DNA of 64,000 bases from Paenibacillus sp. FSL H8-0332 (lineage in GTDB: Bacteria > Bacillota > Bacilli > Paenibacillales > Paenibacillaceae). Under the pieces are notes generated by a model, which had not been told where the DNA came from, did not search any database, and saw nothing but the letters and a program-made list of their open reading frames with translations. Below, in pieces: positions 59,846 through 64,000 of this stretch (the first letter of the stretch is position 1; every line of letters begins with the position of its first letter). Where the stretch lies: the NCBI RefSeq assembly GCF_037963835.1, contig NZ_CP150145.1, positions 4,588,001 through 4,652,000 on the forward strand. Direction: 5' to 3'. A program made the position numbers and the translations under genes.

Positions 59846-60823
59846 TTATTGTAAGGCCAGAATGAGATTTTGCAAATTTTTCTCCATTAATGTGAAATAG
59901 TTGTCCCCATTCTTCTGCTGGGCCTCGGTCAATCCTTCTACCGGATTCAGCACCATCGTGGATACACCGGTCTCATTTGCCAGTGTCTTAGCCAGCTTAT
60001 CAGATACAAGCTCCTCGAAGAAAATATAACGGATGCCCTCTGCCTTAACCAGCGCCGCCAGCTTCACCAGATCCTGCCCGCGCGGCTCAGCATCCGGCGA
60101 CAGGCCCATAATCGCATGCTGCGACAGGCCATAGTCACGCGCCAGATACGAGAAGGCCTGATGAGATACGACAATCTCCTTGTTAGGCAGTTTGCCCAGC
60201 TCTTCAGTGAACTTCAGATCCAACGCACTCAGGCGGTCCGCTAGCTTCTGATAACGTTCTTCATAACCTGCGGTATGCGCAGGATCAACGGCTTGAAGAC
60301 TATCTTTGATATTCTTGGCCATCACAAGCGCCGACTTCGGGCTTACCCAGGTATGCGGGTCTGTGTGCAGGCTGTCGCCATGACCGTCTGCTTCAGCTTC
60401 TTCACCTTCATGGCCGTGATCATGCCCATCATCTTCGTCCGTTGTAATCAGCTTCACCCCTTGGCTAACCTCTACAGCCTTGGTCTTACTGTCACCATCG
60501 AGGCTCTTGAGGAAATTGGGGACCCAGCCCTCCAGCCCGGCTCCGTTATAGAGGAACAGCTGCGCCTTGGAGGTACTTATGATATCCTGGCTGCGCGGTG
60601 TCCAGTCATGCGGCTCTACCCCTACAGGAAGCAGGTTGATCACATTGGTATCGTCGCCGCCGATTTCGGCAGTGAATTCATATATAGGATAAAAAGTAGT
60701 CATAACGTTCACTTTTCCTTCAACAATGCTTCCGCTGCTCTTCGGTCCGCATGCGGTCAGCGCAAGCGTGAGCAGCAGGACAGCGGCGAGCAACAGCCCT
60801 TTTTGCAAGTGTTTTGTTACCAT
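59846..60823 (-). CDS. znuA: Zinc-binding lipoprotein of the ABC transporter
   Basis: The 325-residue protein has a lipobox (LTLALTACGPKS) and a cluster A-I solute-binding fold: MTTFYPIYEFTAEIGGD, VGVEPHDWTPRSQD, DPHTWVSPKSALVMAKNI, VVSHQAFSYLARDYGL. A His/Glu/Asp-rich loop (DDGHDHGHEGEEAEADGHGD) is the zinc-capture loop and points to zinc rather than manganese. Two Zur-like boxes overlap its promoter. Confidence 0.95.
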   Translation of the reverse strand: MVTKHLQKGLLLAAVLLLTLALTACGPKSSGSIVEGKVNVMTTFYPIYEFTAEIGGDDTNVINLLPVGVEPHDWTPRSQDIISTSKAQLFLYNGAGLEGWVPNFLKSLDGDSKTKAVEVSQGVKLITTDEDDGHDHGHEGEEAEADGHGDSLHTDPHTWVSPKSALVMAKNIKDSLQAVDPAHTAGYEERYQKLADRLSALDLKFTEELGKLPNKEIVVSHQAFSYLARDYGLSQHAIMGLSPDAEPRGQDLVKLAALVKAEGIRYIFFEELVSDKLAKTLANETGVSTMVLNPVEGLTEAQQKNGDNYFTLMEKNLQNLILALQ

Positions 60824-60841
60824 TTCTCTATCGACCCCTTA

Positions 60842-60893
60842 AATCGTAAAATTTACTATTAGAATTATAATAGTAATCGTTACGATAAGTCAA
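60842..60893 (-). promoter_or_regulatory. znuA promoter with two Zur-like boxes
   Basis: On the minus strand TTGACT (60888-60893), 18 bases, TATAAT (60864-60869). TATCGTAACGATTACTAT (60870-60887) fills the spacer and AATAGTAAATTTTACGATT (60842-60860) follows the -10. Both resemble the Zur pattern TCGTAATnATTACGA. Repression under zinc sufficiency is inferred. Confidence 0.72.
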
Positions 60894-60955
60894 CTCCGAT
60901 CTGCATTTCGTAGTCTGCTAGGCATCCTATGCCCGGTTATCTTGGTGCAAAAAGA

Positions 60956-60991
60956 AGCAATCCCCGCTGCCTCTGGCCTGCGGGGATTGCT
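60956..60991 (-). terminator. metG terminator
   Basis: AGCAATCCCCGC pairs perfectly with GCGGGGATTGCT; on the minus strand TCTTTTTGC follows. Confidence 0.9.
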
Positions 60992-61023
60992 GTACGGTCA
61001 TTATGCGGATGCCCTTGGCATCC

Positions 61024-63030
61024 TTATTTCACAATTGCTCCGTTCGGCATGCTGTCCGGTACGGTAGCTATAGTCAGCTGCTCTCCCTTGGAGGCGGCCA
61101 GGATCATACCTTGAGACAGCTCCCCGCGCAGCTTCACCGGCTTCAGGTTCACAATGCAGATCACCTTGCGGCCCACCAGCTCCTCCGGTGTGTAGAACTT
61201 CGCAATGCCGGATACCACCTGGCGCTGCTCATAGCCAAGATCCAGCTGCAGCTTCAGCAGCTTATCCGCCTTCTTCACCGGCTCGCAGGCGATGACCTGG
61301 GCTACGCGCAGCTCCGCCTTGGCGAAATCGTCGATGCCGATTTCTTCCTTATGCTCCTCTTCCTCCGGATCGGCAGCCGCCGCTTCCGGAGTCACAGCAG
61401 CTGCTGCAGGCTTCCCGGCTCCCATCGCTTCGGCGATGTACGCCACCTCCTGCGCCACATCCAGGCGCGGGAAGATCGGGTCGCCCTTCGCAAGCCGGGT
61501 TCCCGCTGGAATCAGGCCGAAGGATCTGCCGCTCTCCCAGGTGGTCAGCTCGCCCGGCTGAATGCCCAGCTGCTCCCAGATCTTCGCCGGAGCGCCGGTC
61601 AGGAACGGCTGGAGCAGGATGGACGCGGTGCGCAGTCCCTCGACCAGATGCCGCATCACCGAAGCCAGCTCCCCGCTGCGGCTCTCGTCCTTGGCGAGTA
61701 CCCAAGGCTGGGTCTCGTCAATGTATTTGTTCGTCCGGCTGATCAGCGAGCCGATGGCGGTCAGGGCTACGGAGAATTCCATCTTCTCCATCGCCTCTTC
61801 CACCTTGGCGTAAGTGCTCTGCACCATCGCCTCAAGCTCGCCGTCAAATGCGGTAACCTGACCTGCGTAAGCCGGAAGCTCACCGCCGAAGTATTTCTCC
61901 ACCATCGCGCCGGTCCGGTTCAGCAGGTTGCCAAGGTCATTGGCCAGATCATAGTTAATCCGGTCCACGAAGCTCTCCGGCGTGAAGGTTCCGTCCGAGC
62001 CGAAGGGAACCTCGCGCAGCAGATAATAGCGCAGGGCATCCAGGCCATAGCGGTCAATCAGCGTCACCGGATCGACCACATTGCCTTTGGATTTGGACAT
62101 CTTGCCGTCCTTCATCAGCAGCCAGCCATGGGCGAAGACCTTCTTCGGCAACGGTTCGCCGAGCGCCATCAGAATGATCGGCCAGTAGATCGTATGGAAG
62201 CGGACAATTTCCTTCCCGACGATGTGCACATCCGCAGGCCAGTACTTCTCGTACAGACTGCGGTCCTCCGAGCCATAGCCAAGGGCCGTAATGTAGTTGG
62301 TAAGCGCATCGATCCATACATACACTACATGCTTCTCGTCCCCTTTTACCTTAACACCCCAGTCAAAAGTCGTACGGGATACAGCGAGATCCTCCAGACC
62401 CGGCTTAATGAAGTTGTTAATCATCTCGTTCTTACGGGATTCCGGCAGGATAAACTCCGGGTTCTCCTCGTAGAACTTCAGCAGGCGGTCAGCATACTTG
62501 CTCATGCGGAAGAAGTAGCTCTCCTCCTTAACCAGCTCCACCGGATGTCCGCTGTCCGGACTTTTTCCTCCGGTAATCTTGCCGTCAGCATCGCGTTCAA
62601 TATCCACCAGCTGGGTCTCGGTGTAGAAGGTCTCATCCGAAATACAGTACCAGCCTTCGTATTCTCCTTTGTAGATATCGCCCTGCTTCAGCAGGCGGTC
62701 AAAAATATCCGCAACCACCTTCTTATGGCGCTCCTCCGTGGTACGGATGAAGTCATCATTGGAGATGTCCAGCTTCTTCCACAGATCCTTAATGCCTACC
62801 ACAATCCCGTCCACGAACTCCTGAGGGGTCTTGCCTGCCTTCCCGGCCTTCTCTTCAATCTTCTGCCCATGCTCGTCCGTCCCCGTCAGATAGCGCACCT
62901 CATAGCCGCGCAGCCGCTTGTAACGGGCCATCGCATCACCGGCTACCGTTGAATACGCATGCCCGATATGCAGCTTGTCGCTCGGATAATAGATCGGTGT
63001 TGTTAGATAAAAAGTTTTGTTCTCACTCAT
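61024..63030 (-). CDS. metG: Methionyl-tRNA synthetase
   Basis: The 668-residue protein has HIGH (KLHIGHAYS) and KMSKS (KMSKSKGNVVDP) motifs of class I synthetases. An anticodon-binding domain and a C-terminal tRNA-binding OB domain (~residues 565-668: FAKAELRVAQVIACEPVKKADKLLKLQLDLG, GELSQGMILAA) follow. A proline/alanine/glutamate-rich linker joins them. It charges tRNA-Met. Expression is controlled by the T-box leader upstream. A 649-codon ORF on the other strand is a shadow. Confidence 0.98.
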   Translation of the reverse strand: MSENKTFYLTTPIYYPSDKLHIGHAYSTVAGDAMARYKRLRGYEVRYLTGTDEHGQKIEEKAGKAGKTPQEFVDGIVVGIKDLWKKLDISNDDFIRTTEERHKKVVADIFDRLLKQGDIYKGEYEGWYCISDETFYTETQLVDIERDADGKITGGKSPDSGHPVELVKEESYFFRMSKYADRLLKFYEENPEFILPESRKNEMINNFIKPGLEDLAVSRTTFDWGVKVKGDEKHVVYVWIDALTNYITALGYGSEDRSLYEKYWPADVHIVGKEIVRFHTIYWPIILMALGEPLPKKVFAHGWLLMKDGKMSKSKGNVVDPVTLIDRYGLDALRYYLLREVPFGSDGTFTPESFVDRINYDLANDLGNLLNRTGAMVEKYFGGELPAYAGQVTAFDGELEAMVQSTYAKVEEAMEKMEFSVALTAIGSLISRTNKYIDETQPWVLAKDESRSGELASVMRHLVEGLRTASILLQPFLTGAPAKIWEQLGIQPGELTTWESGRSFGLIPAGTRLAKGDPIFPRLDVAQEVAYIAEAMGAGKPAAAAVTPEAAAADPEEEEHKEEIGIDDFAKAELRVAQVIACEPVKKADKLLKLQLDLGYEQRQVVSGIAKFYTPEELVGRKVICIVNLKPVKLRGELSQGMILAASKGEQLTIATVPDSMPNGAIVK

Positions 63031-63079
63031 TACTTCATCATCCCTTCGTTATCCCTAATCGTCCATTTCACACAAAAAA

Positions 63080-63345
63080 CTCCCGCCCCTCTATGGGGCG
63101 AGAGTAAACTCACGCGATACCACCCAACATTCCCCGGCTCCTCACAGAGCGCAGGCTTCGTCAGTTCCTTAACGGAACTGTCCATTAACGCTGGAACACG
63201 CCGTGCGCTTACGCAGGCCCCGGCTTCAGGCCTCCCGCTCGAACACAGTTCCTCCCGGACCATCTTCAATCTGGCGTCCCATACCGGCTCCCAGCACCCC
63301 GGCTCTCTGTAATGGTGTCCACATCTACTTATCCGTTCCTCGGAA
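63080..63345 (-). ncRNA. T-box leader of metG
   Basis: The minus strand has the T-box core GGGTGGTATCGCG (63113-63125), the sequence that pairs with uncharged tRNA. The terminator hairpin CTCTCGCCCC/GGGGCGGGAG with TTTTTTG (63080-63105) follows. The leader starts near 63345. A candidate Met specifier ATG is in GAAGATGGTCC (ATG at 63261-63263). Uncharged tRNA-Met would favour read-through into metG. Confidence 0.88.
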
Positions 63346-63362
63346 TATCACTTATTATTCAA

Positions 63363-63391
63363 AATATACCCATACCAGCTGCCCGTGTCAA
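63363..63391 (-). promoter_or_regulatory. Promoter of the metG T-box leader
   Basis: TTGACA (63386-63391), 17 bases, TATATT (63363-63368) on the minus strand. The -35 overlaps the yidD stop codon. Confidence 0.75.
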
Positions 63392-63651
63392 GTCGTATGC
63401 AGCGGCTTGTCCCCAGATGGCTGCTCTTTGCGCGGCGGCACCGGGTCAAGGCCTCCCGGATGGAAGGGATGACAGCGGGCAATCCGCCTGGCAGCGAGCC
63501 AAGAACCCTTAAGCGGTCCATGGACCTCAATGGCTTCCAGCGCGTATGCCGAACAGGTCGGGTAGAACCGGCAGGTTGCAGGCTTCAGCGGCGAAATGAA
63601 CTTGCGGTAGACCCGGATAGGGGCCTGTACCGTTCTTCGTAAGGTAGCCAT
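63388..63651 (-). CDS. yidD: Membrane protein insertion efficiency factor YidD
   Basis: The 87-residue protein has the YidD pattern VYRKFISPLKPATCRFYPTCSAYALEAIEVHG...RIARCHPFHPGGLDPVP with the three conserved Cys. It assists YidC/Sec insertion at the membrane. It begins 2 bp after the Fur-family gene ends, so the two are co-transcribed. Confidence 0.95.
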   Translation of the reverse strand: MATLRRTVQAPIRVYRKFISPLKPATCRFYPTCSAYALEAIEVHGPLKGSWLAARRIARCHPFHPGGLDPVPPRKEQPSGDKPLHTT

Positions 63652-63653
63652 AT

Positions 63654-64000
63654 TCAGCGTCCCTCTTTGCTGCGGGCAGCCCCGGCCGGCTCTTCTTCTC
63701 TTCCCTGCTCACAATCCTTGCAGTAGCCGAATACCTCGAATTTATGCTTGACCACGCGGAACTGATCCGGCGGATCGGTTAGATTCATCGGGCAGAATTG
63801 AATGGGGTACGTCTTCATACACTGCAGACAAATCATATGGTGATGATGGTGATCCTGACTGCAGCTTGCCTTGAATTTGACGCCTTCTTCAAATACAATC
63901 TGCTCCAGTACCCCCAGCTCCTCCATAACGCGCAGGTTACGGTAGACTGTATCGAAGCTCAGCCCGCTGTACTTGCGGCCCATATGCTCATATACATCCT
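63654..64000 (-). CDS. Fur-family regulator, probably Zur, partial
   Basis: The start lies outside the window; the frame is open to base 64000 (DVYEHMGRKYSGLSFDTVYRNLRVMEELGVL). The visible part has the recognition helix, the metal site HHHHHMICLQCMKTYPIQFCPM and a second Cys pair (GYCKDCEQ), giving the structural zinc CxxC sites. The zinc transporter with Zur-like boxes nearby makes Zur more likely than Fur or PerR, but this is inference. The tail (GREEEPAGAARSKEGR) is an unusual charged extension. Confidence 0.85.
   Translation of the reverse strand, partial: DVYEHMGRKYSGLSFDTVYRNLRVMEELGVLEQIVFEEGVKFKASCSQDHHHHHMICLQCMKTYPIQFCPMNLTDPPDQFRVVKHKFEVFGYCKDCEQGREEEPAGAARSKEGR

Noticed and set aside
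61003..62952. 649-codon open frame on the + strand
   Set aside because: It is fully antisense to metG, has no ribosome binding site and gives a low-complexity Leu/Arg/His-rich product: a GC-rich shadow.

Overview
The window joins two very different kinds of DNA. From about 23.4 kb to the end (roughly 40.6 kb, GC-rich) it is conserved chromosome of an endospore-forming Firmicute, most likely a Paenibacillus. The evidence is a Bacillus-type run of genes in the usual order: mntR - yqhO - yqhP - yqhQ - yqhR - yqhT - efp - yqhV - spoIIIAA to AH - accB - accC - asp23-like - nusB - folD - xseA - xseB - ispA - dxs - tlyA - argR - recN - spoIVB - spo0A. Next to it lie a spore photoproduct lyase, a zinc ABC transporter with Zur-like operators, metG behind a T-box leader, yidD and a Fur-family gene cut by the window end. 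No tRNA, rRNA or CRISPR array was seen.

From base 1 to about 23.3 kb the DNA is AT-rich and accessory. It ends at a tyrosine recombinase whose start lies only about 180 bp from the 3' end of spo0A, so this looks like the right end of an integrated island; the left end is outside the window. Its left part (0-16.2 kb) is rich in defence-type genes: an OLD-like ATPase/TOPRIM protein followed by a PD-(D/E)XK nuclease-like protein, a membrane-anchored Mrr-like nuclease with Cys-rich motifs, a Hanks-type protein kinase, a DUF4145 protein and a pair of abortive-infection proteins with HEPN-like R...H motifs. Between these lie small XRE regulators, phage regulatory genes (Rha, a broken Bro-N), DUF1643 and unknown genes.

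The right part (16.2-23.3 kb) is phage-derived: a tandem winged-helix replication-type protein, a zinc-ribbon/HNH protein, a tail-protein fragment, a frameshifted Ntn-hydrolase-like gene, a small HTH gene, and a repressor resembling MrpR of phage SPbeta (a tyrosine-recombinase fold used as a repressor). Around the MrpR-like gene a 25-bp motif occurs three times at the start of transcription units, and two copies sit just downstream of a -10 box. It is a good candidate for the operator of this repressor.

The most unusual structures are: a 36-codon ORF at 14.03 kb with a strong ribosome binding site, whose 5' leader is complementary to two separate 3' segments (type I toxin-like architecture); a cluster of hairpins with CUUG, GAA and GNRA-type loops at 16.25-16.33 kb; a hairpin at 6.05 kb whose two imperfect positions are G-U pairs only if the + strand is transcribed; the MrpR-like operator set; and the HEPN/kinase/nuclease cluster. 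In the core, spo0A has a sigma-H-like promoter with 0A boxes and the spoIVB terminator overlaps its stop codon. The zinc transporter genes are separated by 570 bp carrying a dispersed repeat.
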